Part shown: in pieces, positions 1-8,638 of the stretch
Layout: each line of letters opens with the position of its first letter
Numbering within the stretch: the stretch's first letter is position 1
Assembly: GCA_964405735.1 (NCBI GenBank)
Contig: CAYOPD010000045.1
Location: forward strand, 1-32,014
DNA: 32,014 bases
Direction: 5' to 3'
DNA from: JADJLQ01 sp964405735
GTDB taxonomy: Bacteria; Bacteroidota; Bacteroidia; Chitinophagales; Saprospiraceae
The notes under the pieces: model-generated
Told to the model about the DNA's origin: nothing
The model's database searches: none
Seen by the model: only the letters and a program-made list of their open reading frames with translations
Translations under genes and position numbers: made by a program

Positions 1-32
1 TTTGTATTTTCGGCCCACAACCAAAAACCCAA

Positions 33-1295
33 ATGCTTACTTCTGCCCAGACTGACAAGTTAAGACCTTCCTATTCGTTTACCGGCAAACAGCTCCTGAT
101 GGTAGCCGTGGCGGCCCTGGGCTATTTCGTCGATGTCTATGACCTGCTCATTTTCAGCTCTGAGCGGATTGAATCCCTGCAGGCCATAGGCGTGGCCAAA
201 GAAGATATGAAGGACGTCGGAATCATGATCCTCAATTTCCAGATGGCCGGGCTCATCATCGGAGGCTTCCTCTTTGGCATCCTGGCGGATAAATACGGCC
301 GCCTCAGGGTCCTGTTTGCCAGCATCCTGTTGTACAGCCTGGCCAATATTGGCAATGCTTTTGTGACCGGCATCCCGGGTTTTGTCGTAGCCCGTTTTTT
401 TGCCGGTATCGGCCTCGCGGGAGAACTGGGCGTGGCGCTGGCCTGGATCAGCGAAAGCCTCGACCGGAAACAAAGGACCATAGCCACCATGATCGTTTCT
501 TCGATCGGTTTGTTCGGAGGGATCGCCGCCGCCCTGGTCTCGGCCCGGTTTGATTGGCAGACCTCCTATATCGTCGGCGGGGTACTGGGACTGCTCCTCC
601 TGGCCCTAAGGATCAGCGTCAGGGAAAGCAAAATGTTCATTAAGAACTCTTCCAAAAAAGCCATCCGGGGCGACCTCGTGGAACTGTTTACCAATAATAA
701 ACAACTCTATAAGTACGTGTTGTGCGTTTTGGCCGGGGCACCGGCCGTGGTATTTATAAGCCTTTTTATCACCCTTACACCGGAGTTTTGCCGTGCTTTT
801 GGGATCACCGAAGAGGTTTCGGTTAGCAACGCGATCATGTTTTATCTGATTTCTTTGGCCATCTCCGATATCCTTTGCGGGTATCTGAGCAAACTGATGC
901 AAAAACGCAAAGGCCCCCTGCTGATCTACGCCGGCCTTCAGGTAATAGCCACCGCTTATTTTTTACTGATTCCGCCGTCCACCGCGGAAGGATATTATTA
1001 CCGGTGCGTGATCCTGGGCTTTTCAGTGGGTTATTGGGGGGTCCTGATCACCAACAGCGTCGAACAGTTTGGTACCAATATCCGCGCCACCGTGGCGACG
1101 TCGACGCCCAACCTGATCCGGGGGATCACCATCCCGGCCACCCTGATCTTTTCCGCACTGGTTAAACCCTTCGGATTGATCACCAGCGGAGCGATCATCG
1201 CATTTACACTAATCGGGATAAGCATCGTCAGCATCCTGCTTCTGAAAGATAAATTTGAAAATAACCTGAACTATACGGAGATATTTGAGGATTGA
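33..1295 (+). CDS. MFS transporter (metabolite/sugar:H+ symporter type)
   Basis: This is a 420-residue polytopic inner-membrane protein with about 12 hydrophobic segments, the normal size for the major facilitator superfamily. The loop after the second segment carries the MFS signature GILADKYGRLRVL at about residues 82-94, and the fourth segment contains RFFAGIGLAGELG, as in the metabolite:H+ symporter and sugar porter branches. It would move a small solute across the cytoplasmic membrane with an ion gradient; the substrate cannot be read from the sequence. The ATG at 33 is the first in-frame start with a good N-terminus. The window begins with TTTG, which could be the end of a -7 promoter box 28 nt before it. 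It stands alone, with 166 bp before the next gene. Confidence 0.9.
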   Translation: MLTSAQTDKLRPSYSFTGKQLLMVAVAALGYFVDVYDLLIFSSERIESLQAIGVAKEDMKDVGIMILNFQMAGLIIGGFLFGILADKYGRLRVLFASILLYSLANIGNAFVTGIPGFVVARFFAGIGLAGELGVALAWISESLDRKQRTIATMIVSSIGLFGGIAAALVSARFDWQTSYIVGGVLGLLLLALRISVRESKMFIKNSSKKAIRGDLVELFTNNKQLYKYVLCVLAGAPAVVFISLFITLTPEFCRAFGITEEVSVSNAIMFYLISLAISDILCGYLSKLMQKRKGPLLIYAGLQVIATAYFLLIPPSTAEGYYYRCVILGFSVGYWGVLITNSVEQFGTNIRATVATSTPNLIRGITIPATLIFSALVKPFGLITSGAIIAFTLIGISIVSILLLKDKFENNLNYTEIFED

Positions 1296-1461
1296 ATTTA
1301 ATTCGTTGAATTTAGCAGATGGAGCATGAAAAGGCGTAAGTGCATGAGGCGGGTGGTTTATCCGCATTTCTCTAAGGTAGCGGAAAGTGGAGTCCCTGGG
1401 CTGATCGGATTATCGTTGATTTAATCCATGAAGCCGTAAATATGCTTTCAAATAAATCAGG
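1296..1461. other. Intergenic region upstream of the EreA-like gene
   Basis: This 166-bp gap holds no ORF worth calling and no clear hairpin terminator after the MFS gene. A weak -7-like octamer, TAAATATG, sits at 1437-1444, 17 nt before the ATG at 1462; it differs from TAnnTTTG at one position. Confidence 0.4.
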
Positions 1462-2646
1462 ATGAGAAAAATCCTTATGCTCATCATCATACTGCTTTAT
1501 TCTTTTAATATTGCAGAGGCACAAGTTGAAAAAAGCTCATATCGTTTTTCCTTTGATATTGAAAAATCAATAGAGAAGGACACGGTGAATTGGAAATATC
1601 AATTGGGTGCTTTTGAATATTCCTTCGCAGGGAACTATAAAAGGGCAAGACAAACCTGGGATAAACAAGGTGTCCGGCCTCCAGTTGTATCAAAAGAAGA
1701 CAGCACATTCTTTTCAAATTTCAGGCCTGTTCACGCAAAGGACTATGTGATGGAACGCTCAAAAAAGGAACAATTAATCATTATCAATGAAGCTCATGCT
1801 CATTCAAACCACAGAACCTTTGTGAATTCTTTGCTTCAGGGTCTGTATGACCATGGATATCGATACCTGGGCTTGGAGGCGCTTTATGATGAAGCAATTA
1901 ATGAGCGAAAATTTCCTACCGCCGAAAGCGGTTATTACACAAAAGACCCGGAATTCGGTAATTTAATATATGCCGCTCTGAGAACCGGATATACTATTTT
2001 TGGATACGACGACCCGGACCACAACGGAAAAGAACGGGAAATGAACCAAGCTAAAAATATCGTTAACTTTATCAATAAGCATCCTAAATCAAAAATTCTA
2101 ATTTTCTGCGGACACGACCACGTCATAGAGGGAACCCCCAATATCTCTGCATGGGGAAAAGCTATGGCCGGAAGAGTGAAAGAATATACCCAAATGGATC
2201 CTTTTACAATAGACCAGGTTTTAGTTTCCGAAAAAAGCGATAAAATAAACAATCATCCATTTATTTCTATGGTTGATAAGACTTTCCCGGTCATGATGGT
2301 TGATGAACGCGGAAATTTGTTCAATGGCAAAAAGGGCAGTGATCAGGTTGATTGCGTAATAATCCATCCTGCAACCCAATACATTAACGGCCGTCCAGAT
2401 TGGTTGCTGAATATTGAAGGCCGGCGAGAAATTTATCTGGATAGGTCTTCGATCGTTGAGTATCCGCTGATCGTGTTGGCCTATCGCAAAAATGAATTTA
2501 CCGGAAACGGAGTGCCTTCGGATATCATAGAAATACTTGATACTAAAAATATCCCCCCGCTTATTCTTGGCAAAGGGGAATACGAATTAATTATGAAGGA
2601 CAAGGATTACCGGATATTAAACAGACAAGAAATAAGGATAGAATAA
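1462..2646 (+). CDS. Secreted EreA/ChaN-like hypothetical protein
   Basis: This 394-residue protein begins with a clear signal peptide (MRKILMLIIILLYSFNIAEA, cleavage near residue 21), so it is exported. The core reads IIINEAHAHSNHRTF near residues 108-122, then a GLEAL segment, an FGYDD segment and ILIFCGHDHVIEG near residue 220. That order (acidic/His motif, Glu on a strand, later GHDH) resembles the erythromycin-esterase/ChaN/TIKI superfamily, whose members are hydrolases or haem-binding proteins. I cannot assign a substrate. The last 130 residues match nothing I recognise. The gene and its upstream region use many more A/T-ending codons than the neighbours, which hints at recent acquisition. 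No operon partner is evident. Confidence 0.7.
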   Translation: MRKILMLIIILLYSFNIAEAQVEKSSYRFSFDIEKSIEKDTVNWKYQLGAFEYSFAGNYKRARQTWDKQGVRPPVVSKEDSTFFSNFRPVHAKDYVMERSKKEQLIIINEAHAHSNHRTFVNSLLQGLYDHGYRYLGLEALYDEAINERKFPTAESGYYTKDPEFGNLIYAALRTGYTIFGYDDPDHNGKEREMNQAKNIVNFINKHPKSKILIFCGHDHVIEGTPNISAWGKAMAGRVKEYTQMDPFTIDQVLVSEKSDKINNHPFISMVDKTFPVMMVDERGNLFNGKKGSDQVDCVIIHPATQYINGRPDWLLNIEGRREIYLDRSSIVEYPLIVLAYRKNEFTGNGVPSDIIEILDTKNIPPLILGKGEYELIMKDKDYRILNRQEIRIE

Positions 2647-2704
2647 GAATGCTTGCGGTGGTTTCCCTTTGCGAATATCGAAATGGCGACAGGGAAGAGC
2701 TCTT

Positions 2705-2870
2705 TTACTTCTGCACGATTTTAAAGGCAATATATTCTCCATGATGGCGCTTGCCGATGCGGTGCTGATCCTTTACCTGGTTCCAGCCCTTTTTTGGTCA
2801 TGGCATTCATGCGCCCCGATTTTCTTACATCAATCGGATTAGAAGTACACCCAAAGAGTTTACGAGCCAT
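2705..2870 (-). pseudogene. Possible frameshifted remnant of an unrecognised small gene
   Basis: The gap downstream of the penicillin-binding protein contains a stretch on the minus strand that reads like protein in two adjoining frames. From an ATG at 2870 it starts MARKLFGCTSNPIDVRKSG. At the homopolymer run 2787-2795 (AAAAAAGGG on the minus strand) the reading improves if one base is removed: it continues GWNQVKDQHRIGKRHHGEYI and ends FKIVQK at the stop 2705-2707. Unshifted, it ends after 49 residues with an unconvincing tail. The upstream frame is also in phase with the preceding gene's stop codon. I do not recognise the product. It could be a real degraded gene, a sequencing error, or chance. 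Confidence 0.3.
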
Positions 2871-2933
2871 GTTGCGGATAGACCTGCTTCTTTGGTTGCA
2901 GCCGGAAACGGAAACCTGGCATCCTTTTAATCC

Positions 2934-5360
2934 TTAATCCTCAAGCGTGTCCCTTTTTTCCTTCTTGTCTTTTTTTCCGAACAGTCTTTCTAAAAAAGCC
3001 CCGAGCCCCCTGTTTTCATGGTCCCTCGCCCGCCTTCTCAGTCGGACATCGGTCACCGTATCCGGCAGGCTGTTCACAAAAGCCGGTTCCGGTTGAATGC
3101 TGTCGCCTAAAGCAATCATTTCAAGTTGATCGCCTTCGTTTTCAATAAAATAAGGACAGCCCAATTGGGTCATGGCCTCATCGGATAAAGGAGGGAAAAC
3201 GCCTCCCTGGTATTTTTTCAGCACCTTGCTCGCGTTCACTTTATGAAGAAAACTGCCACATATGGGAAGCGCCATGTAGGAACCTTGCCCCAATGAAAGC
3301 GAACGAAACCGGATTTGTGGCATTTCCCCGCCTACCCACGCGCCAAGTGCCAGCTTTGGAGTGACCGCAATGAGCCAGCCATCCGACTGGTTTTGACTGG
3401 TTCCTGTCTTGGCTCCGATTTCCGTACCGATGGAATACATGGTTTTAAGCCCTTTGGCCGTACCGTTTTCCGCCACGGATTTCAGCATTTGCACCATAAG
3501 CGAGGCCTGGGTTGCAGTCAGCGCTTCAGTGGCAGGATTGCGGTCTTTTTCGAAATCCAAAAGGATCTCGCCCTTGTTGTTTTCTATCCGCTTGAGATAA
3601 TAGGGCTCTGTCCGCAGGCCCTGGTTGGCAAAGACCCCGAAAGCCTGAACCATTTCCAATAAAGAGATATCGGCGGTTCCGAGGGCCAGGGAAGGGACAT
3701 TGGGAAGGTCGGACCGTATCCCCAGTTTTTCGGCAAGCTCGATGACCGGCTCGGTTCCGATTTGGATGATTGCATCTACTGCGGCGCAATTGACCGAATG
3801 CACCAGGGTGCCTTCCATCGAATAAAACCCTCCGTATTTGCCGTCGGTATTTTCCGGTGACCAGCCGTCGAATTGCGCATAGACCAGGCGGTCGTTGGAA
3901 AAATAATCACAAGGCGTAAATTCCTGTTGCAGCCCTGCAGCCATCACGATGGGTTTGAAGGTGGAGCCTACCTGCCGCCTGGACTTCACGTGATCGTACT
4001 TGAAGGACGCATAATCCACTCCACCTACCCAGGCCTTGACTTTTCCGCTGGTGTGGTCGAGGGCCAGGAACCCGGCATTGAGCATGCGGAGATAATATTT
4101 GAGCGAATCCATGGGGGAAAGCAGGGTATCTACAGGCCCTTTATAGGTAAAAAGGGTCATGTCCGTTTTCTGATTAAACGTTTCCTCGATCTCAGCCACG
4201 CTGTATCCGCCTTTTTTCATTTGTATATACCGGTCGGTTTTAGGGACCTGGTCGGACAACAGGGAAGTCTGGCCCCAGGGATCCCTTTTTTTCCAGTGGC
4301 TGTCAAAATCAGCCTGGAGCCTGACCATGCGTTCCCGGACCGCCGTTTCTGCAAGACGCTGCATATGTACATCCAGGGTCGTATATATTTTCAGGCCATC
4401 GGTGTACAGGTTATAGGGTTTGCCGTCCTCTTTCAGGTAATCCTTCAGTAATTTATTGAGGTCCAGGCGGATTTGTTCCCGGATATAAGTGCCCACTCCT
4501 TCCGTATGCCCTTCCCGGGTGTACTTGAGTTTAATAGGCAGTTTCGCAAGAGAATCGTATTCGGCCGTTGCCAGAAAACCATTTTTGACCATTTGTTTTA
4601 AAACCACATTCCTCCGGTCTGTCGCCCTCTCTTCATTCCTCAGCGGGCTGTAGATTCCGGTTGCCTTGAGCATACCAACCAATACGGCCGCATCCTGGAT
4701 TTTGATCTTGTCCGGATCGGTGTTGAACAATTGTTTGCAGGCCACTTCGATGCCGAAGATGCCATTGCCGAAAGGCACGGTATTGAGGTACCAGGTCAGA
4801 ATTTCTTCCTTGGTGTAGATCCGTTCGAGCCTCCGGGCGATAAACATTTCTCTCAGTTTGTTGACCGGTGTGGTGAGTAGCCAGAGTTCTTTGCGGGGAT
4901 ACAGGTTTTTGGCCAGTTGCTGGCTGATGGTGCTTCCTCCTCCCGAGGACTGGTCCATCAGCAATATGGATTTTACTATGACCCTGGCCCAACTCCTTAA
5001 GTCGATGCCCTGGTGCTTATAAAATCGTTCGTCTTCGGTAGCTACAAGGGCCTGGATCACATGGGGCGCGATAGCCTTGTAATTGACATTGGTCCTGTTT
5101 TCGATGAAATATTTACCCAGCAAACGGTTTTCGTCATCCAGCAGTACGGATGAAACGGGATTGTTGATCTGCTTTAATTCACCGGTGCCGGGGATCGATC
5201 CGAAAAGGCCGATGCGGACCAGGAAGCTGAGAAAAAAGATGGAAAACAGGCCGGCGACAAAAAACAAAGCCATGAGCCTCAATACCTTTTCCCAGGTGTG
5301 ATCTGCTTCGAAAGCGGCCTTTACAAACGACTTGATCTCCTCTTTAAAAGGTATTTTCAT
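2934..5360 (-). CDS. Class A penicillin-binding protein (PBP1A-type transglycosylase/transpeptidase)
   Basis: This bifunctional cell-wall synthase polymerises lipid II and cross-links peptidoglycan outside the inner membrane. A cytoplasmic N-terminus is followed by one membrane anchor (about residues 25-50). The GT51 domain shows EDERFYKHQGID with the catalytic Glu and the GGGSTISQQLAKNLYPRKE motif. The penicillin-binding transpeptidase domain follows, with SxxK as GSTFKP near residue 465, SxN as SVN, and KTG as GAKTGTSQNQSDGW. The length (808 residues) is normal for the family. I chose the ATG at 5360; a TTG six codons upstream (5378) is in frame but weaker. It follows recO by 35 bp on the same strand, so the two are probably co-transcribed. 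Confidence 0.95.
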   Translation of the reverse strand: MKIPFKEEIKSFVKAAFEADHTWEKVLRLMALFFVAGLFSIFFLSFLVRIGLFGSIPGTGELKQINNPVSSVLLDDENRLLGKYFIENRTNVNYKAIAPHVIQALVATEDERFYKHQGIDLRSWARVIVKSILLMDQSSGGGSTISQQLAKNLYPRKELWLLTTPVNKLREMFIARRLERIYTKEEILTWYLNTVPFGNGIFGIEVACKQLFNTDPDKIKIQDAAVLVGMLKATGIYSPLRNEERATDRRNVVLKQMVKNGFLATAEYDSLAKLPIKLKYTREGHTEGVGTYIREQIRLDLNKLLKDYLKEDGKPYNLYTDGLKIYTTLDVHMQRLAETAVRERMVRLQADFDSHWKKRDPWGQTSLLSDQVPKTDRYIQMKKGGYSVAEIEETFNQKTDMTLFTYKGPVDTLLSPMDSLKYYLRMLNAGFLALDHTSGKVKAWVGGVDYASFKYDHVKSRRQVGSTFKPIVMAAGLQQEFTPCDYFSNDRLVYAQFDGWSPENTDGKYGGFYSMEGTLVHSVNCAAVDAIIQIGTEPVIELAEKLGIRSDLPNVPSLALGTADISLLEMVQAFGVFANQGLRTEPYYLKRIENNKGEILLDFEKDRNPATEALTATQASLMVQMLKSVAENGTAKGLKTMYSIGTEIGAKTGTSQNQSDGWLIAVTPKLALGAWVGGEMPQIRFRSLSLGQGSYMALPICGSFLHKVNASKVLKKYQGGVFPPLSDEAMTQLGCPYFIENEGDQLEMIALGDSIQPEPAFVNSLPDTVTDVRLRRRARDHENRGLGAFLERLFGKKDKKEKRDTLED

Positions 5361-5395
5361 GGATACTTTTAAACGCAAAAAAGACAGGATCTATT

Positions 5396-6130
5396 TCAGG
5401 CGGTCAGTATTTCTTCCAGGATCTGGGGGGACTCCAGTCCCTGAAAATGATCCAGATGCATCCGGTAATAATCCAGTACCCTTGCCAACAATTCCCGCCG
5501 GATGGACCTGGACGCTAAATTTACTCCCTGCAGTTCCAGGATGTTTTCACATTCCAGGATCCTGCTCAAAAGAGTGGTTTGTGCCCCTTCCAGATAGTCC
5601 GGGTGCGGAGGGGTGTTTTTCAAAAACAGGCCTTCCCGCAAGTCAAATACCCGGTGATCCGGGCCAGGGCATTTCAAGGGCTGGAAGCCAAGGAACCTGG
5701 TAAACCCCAATGCGAAATAAACCGGCACCCAGGGAAGGGGAGTGGTTCCTTCATCCGCCAGGTCCAGGCAATCCTTCACCCATTGATACAACGCCTCATC
5801 CTGTACCGAACCACGCAAACATTTCCTCACTATTTCCAGGATAAAAATGCCAATGGCACTGCGGTGGATTTCGAAGGAAAGGGACTGATAGGTCCTTAAA
5901 AACCGGGCTTCTTTGATCCGGTGGAGTGTCCGGTCTTCTTTATAATAGACTACCAGCTCGAGCTGATTCATAATCTGAAAAAGGCCTGACCTCGAGTTTC
6001 CCGAAGTGACCCCACCCATGATAAAAGACTGGAGGCCCAGTTTGCGGGTCAGGATTTCGGTAATGATGCTGGTCTCGCCGTATTTGATGGTTCGGACTAC
6101 GATTCCTTCGGTTTGTATTAAGGCTGCCAC
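5396..6130 (-). CDS. recO: DNA repair protein RecO
   Basis: RecO is a recombination mediator that helps load RecA onto SSB-coated single-stranded DNA in the RecF pathway. The N-terminus (EGIVVRTIKYGETSIITEIL, then GLQSFIMGGV) is the RecO OB-fold signature. The rest is the helical C-terminal domain, and 244 residues is the usual length. The start is GTG at 6130; no ATG gives the expected N-terminus. A -7-like box (TAATTTTA, minus strand, 6142-6135) lies 4 nt upstream of that GTG, which supports the start and suggests a leaderless mRNA. It is the first gene of a probable recO-PBP pair, divergent from the Kelch gene. Confidence 0.93.
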   Translation of the reverse strand: MAALIQTEGIVVRTIKYGETSIITEILTRKLGLQSFIMGGVTSGNSRSGLFQIMNQLELVVYYKEDRTLHRIKEARFLRTYQSLSFEIHRSAIGIFILEIVRKCLRGSVQDEALYQWVKDCLDLADEGTTPLPWVPVYFALGFTRFLGFQPLKCPGPDHRVFDLREGLFLKNTPPHPDYLEGAQTTLLSRILECENILELQGVNLASRSIRRELLARVLDYYRMHLDHFQGLESPQILEEILTA

Positions 6131-6134
6131 CCGG

Positions 6135-6142
6135 TAAAATTA
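6135..6142 (-). promoter_or_regulatory. -7-like promoter box of recO
   Basis: On the minus strand this reads TAATTTTA, one mismatch from TAnnTTTG. It ends 4 nt before the GTG start of recO. The box supports that start but is not a perfect match. Confidence 0.4.
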
Positions 6143-6202
6143 CAATAAGCAGGTCAATATCATATTAAAATTTTTTATAATATCAATCCGGATTGATCTT
6201 TT

Positions 6203-6210
6203 TACCTTTG
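6203..6210 (+). promoter_or_regulatory. Bacteroidota -7 box of the Kelch lipoprotein gene
   Basis: TACCTTTG is a perfect match to TAnnTTTG. It is followed by CGCCC and then the ATG at 6216, so transcription should begin at or next to the start codon. I found no convincing -33 TTG at the usual distance. Confidence 0.6.
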
Positions 6211-6215
6211 CGCCC

Positions 6216-7157
6216 ATGATCAAGCTTCTACCGCTTTTTTTAATCATCTTCGCCATACCTGCCTGCAAAACGGATAAAGGAGGGGAGGCCATTCAGGACA
6301 AGGAGCCCCTCACCATCGAGTGGTCCAAGGATGTACCGGCAAAACACGATATCGTCAACGGCAGGGCAGTGACCTATAAAGATGAGATCTATGTGCTGGC
6401 AGGAGTAGACGGGCGGTTTATGAAGTACAACCCGGAAACCTATGCCTGGGTTGACCTCTCTGGCCTGCCCGTGCCGAGAACCGAAGCGGCCATGATCCTT
6501 TGGAACGACAAGATCATCGTGGCCGGCGGTGTGGATGATTCCAGCAATCTGATGAGCCGGGTGGATTATTATGACCTCAACGACCAGGTATGGAGAATGT
6601 TCGCATCCCTGCCCCAGGGCCGGGCCCGGTTTTATCTTAATATTTACGATAACATGTTGTATGCAAACGGCGGGGCCTGCGGAGCAAATGAAAGTTCCTA
6701 CAGCCCCTGCATTGAAGTCGTGTCCTACAACGACTCTACCATGCAATGGGAGATCCTGACCAATATTCCCTCTTCCCGCTTTGGTCATGTATCGGTGTCG
6801 AATGGCCCTGAACTGTATATGATTGGCGGATATGGCCTGGTGCCCAAAATGGGGACTTATTACCTCAATCATGCTGATCAGGTGGTAGATACCCGGCCGG
6901 AAATGCCGAATCACCGTGGAAATTTCGGCGCGGTCCTGGTCGGCAACTACATTTTGACTTTTGGTGGCAAAACCCAGGCTATGAATTCTCCGATGGAACG
7001 ATATTCTATTGCGTCCAAAAAATGGGAATCCCTGGCTTCCTGTCCGTTTTGGACAGACCGTTTTGCTTTTACCCGATATAAAAACACGATTTATGTCTTT
7101 GGGGGCTCACAATTTCCCCGGCAGGTCTGGAAAGGAAAAATAGTCTTTAAAGAATGA
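6216..7157 (+). CDS. Kelch-repeat lipoprotein
   Basis: This 313-residue protein starts with a lipoprotein signal ending FLIIFAIPAC, so it should be lipidated at Cys17 and held on an outer-membrane or periplasmic face. The mature part consists of Kelch-type repeats that would fold as a beta-propeller. Typical units are IIVAGGVDDSSNLMSRVDYY followed by a W about ten residues on, then ANGG, MIGGYG, LTFGGK and YVFGGS. Related proteins include N-acetylneuraminate epimerase (NanM) and galactose-oxidase-like folds, but no catalytic signature or sialic acid gene is present nearby, so I do not assign an activity. The ATG is 5 nt after a perfect -7 box. It is transcribed divergently from recO. Confidence 0.85.
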   Translation: MIKLLPLFLIIFAIPACKTDKGGEAIQDKEPLTIEWSKDVPAKHDIVNGRAVTYKDEIYVLAGVDGRFMKYNPETYAWVDLSGLPVPRTEAAMILWNDKIIVAGGVDDSSNLMSRVDYYDLNDQVWRMFASLPQGRARFYLNIYDNMLYANGGACGANESSYSPCIEVVSYNDSTMQWEILTNIPSSRFGHVSVSNGPELYMIGGYGLVPKMGTYYLNHADQVVDTRPEMPNHRGNFGAVLVGNYILTFGGKTQAMNSPMERYSIASKKWESLASCPFWTDRFAFTRYKNTIYVFGGSQFPRQVWKGKIVFKE

Positions 7158-7466
7158 ACCTGCACATTCCTCAGGATTTGTTTATCAGAATGGCACTGGA
7201 TTTACCCTGGTGGTAATACAGGATATGTTGTCCGTTTTTAATTATTCCTTCGAGTTACGCCAGGATCTCGGACATTTAGGTTCCACCTCATTGAAATGAA
7301 CAGTCCATTTCCCCTGCTCCAGTTTGTCGAGGCAAAGGAATTCATCCGGCAGGTTGGTAAGGTTAAGCACGGAATGCCTGATGCGTTTGACGAGTTTTAT
7401 CCGGTTGGCGGGCAATGGCTTCATTGACATATAGATAATGATATTTCGTTTTTTTATCTTCCTGCA
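7158..7466. other. Intergenic region with a possible small gene
   Basis: This 309-bp gap holds the 62-residue minus-strand candidate (7242-7430) and, at 7455-7462, a degenerate -7 box (TATCTTCC) 4 nt before the oxidoreductase ATG. I see no hairpin terminator after the Kelch gene. Confidence 0.4.
7242..7430 (-). CDS. Candidate small basic protein, 62 residues
   Basis: This minus-strand ORF lies in the 309-bp gap between the Kelch and oxidoreductase genes. It begins MSMKPLPANRIKLVKRIRHS, contains NLPDEFLCLDKLEQGKWTVH and ends in a Cys-Pro-Arg-Ser-Trp tail. Codons end mostly in C or G as in the neighbouring genes, which is why I think it may be real. A longer in-frame extension upstream would overlap the 5' end of the oxidoreductase and looks unlike protein. 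I see no signal peptide, no recognisable family and no clear promoter box. Confidence 0.4.
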   Translation of the reverse strand: MSMKPLPANRIKLVKRIRHSVLNLTNLPDEFLCLDKLEQGKWTVHFNEVEPKCPRSWRNSKE

Positions 7467-8516
7467 ATGAAGCCCATTTTCACCTCCCTCTGTTCGTTCG
7501 GCATGAGCGGCACGGTTTTCCATGCGCCATTTCTCAGCCGCCACCCGGGTTTTAAACTTTATGCCGTCTGGGAAAGATCGAAAAACCTGAGTCCGGAGGC
7601 CTACCCCGGTACCCTGGTCTACCGGACCATGGAGGATATGCTGGCAGACCCGGATGTTGAACTGGTCATTGTCAACACACCCAGTTATACCCATTACAGC
7701 TATGCCAGGCAGGCCTTATTGGCCGGGAAACATGTGATTGTCGAAAAACCATTCACGGCCACGGTCGACGAAGCCAGTGAATTGACAAATCTGGCAAAAC
7801 AACATGGGCTTAAATTGTCGGTATTTCAAAACCGTCGATGGGACAGTGATTTTAAAACCGTGAAGGGAATTGTGGAACAGGGAGTCCTTGGGGAGGTCCT
7901 GGAAGCCGAATTCCATTATGACCGGTATAATCTCAGCCTGAGCCCAAAAGCACATAAGGAAACGCCCGGGCCGGCGGTCGGATGCCTTTATGACCTGGGC
8001 CCTCACCTGATCGATCAGGCCCTGCATTTATTCGGTATGCCGGAAGCCGTCTTTGCAGACCTGATGATCACCAGGCCCGGTTCGAAGGTGGATGATTATT
8101 TCGAAATCCTGCTTTATTACCCGGCCATGAGGGTACGCCTGAAATCGGGATACCAGTTCAGGGAACCCGTGCCTTCTTTTGCCGTACATGGTTCAAAGGG
8201 GTCGTTTCTGAAGGCCAGGGCGGATGTACAGGAAGGGCATCTGCAGGCCAAACGATCACCTTCCGAAGCGGACTGGGGCCTGGAGCCTCAATCGGCCTGG
8301 GGCCTGTTACACACTGAAATTGAAGGCACCCTGGTCCGGAAACATATTCCCTCTTCCCTGGGGAATTATATGGAATATTACGAAGGAGTCTATCAAAGCA
8401 TACGTAATCATGCTCCAATGCCGGTGACGGGTGAGGATGGCCTGAAAGTCATCCGGGTGATCGAAGCTGCCCGGGCCAGCCATGAGACTCGTCAAGTGGT
8501 CTCTGTTTCCGGTTAG
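7467..8516 (+). CDS. Gfo/Idh/MocA family NAD(P)-dependent oxidoreductase
   Basis: This 349-residue cytoplasmic dehydrogenase belongs to the family that oxidises or reduces sugars, inositols and related polyols. The N-terminal Rossmann segment has SFGMSGTVFHAPFL, close to the GxGxxGxxFHxP form of the scyllo-inositol dehydrogenase/YvaA-like branch. The EKP motif is at residues 93-95 (VIVEKPF). The C-terminal domain has YDLGPHLIDQAL near residue 175, which holds the conserved Asp/His positions. The substrate is not determined. The ATG at 7467 lies 4 nt after a degenerate -7 box (TATCTTCC, 7455-7462). The GH3 gene follows 122 bp later with its own possible promoter; a joint role in sugar breakdown is only inference. 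Confidence 0.92.
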   Translation: MKPIFTSLCSFGMSGTVFHAPFLSRHPGFKLYAVWERSKNLSPEAYPGTLVYRTMEDMLADPDVELVIVNTPSYTHYSYARQALLAGKHVIVEKPFTATVDEASELTNLAKQHGLKLSVFQNRRWDSDFKTVKGIVEQGVLGEVLEAEFHYDRYNLSLSPKAHKETPGPAVGCLYDLGPHLIDQALHLFGMPEAVFADLMITRPGSKVDDYFEILLYYPAMRVRLKSGYQFREPVPSFAVHGSKGSFLKARADVQEGHLQAKRSPSEADWGLEPQSAWGLLHTEIEGTLVRKHIPSSLGNYMEYYEGVYQSIRNHAPMPVTGEDGLKVIRVIEAARASHETRQVVSVSG

Positions 8517-8593
8517 TGGGTTAGTAAGTAAGCAAAAATAAGTTACTGTTTTTCTGCAAAAGGGGTAAGTGCATCCCGATGCTATGCAATTGT

Positions 8594-8601
8594 TATCTTT
8601 A
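8594..8601 (+). promoter_or_regulatory. -7-like promoter box upstream of the GH3 gene
   Basis: TATCTTTA matches TAnnTTTG except for the last base. It lies 37 nt before the ATG at 8639, a spacing similar to that at the galactan locus genes. Confidence 0.35.
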
Positions 8602-8638
8602 AGCAACCTTTCCGACTGATTCCTGCAAAGTCCTGTTT

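Noticed and set aside
3873..4451. Plus-strand ORF of 192 residues opposite the PBP gene
   Set aside because: Inside the GT51/transpeptidase coding region, where the minus-strand frame is certain.
7242..7694. Longer 150-residue version of the small minus-strand ORF
   Set aside because: The extra N-terminal part overlaps the 5' end of the oxidoreductase and reads as antisense; only the 62-residue form has convincing codon use.
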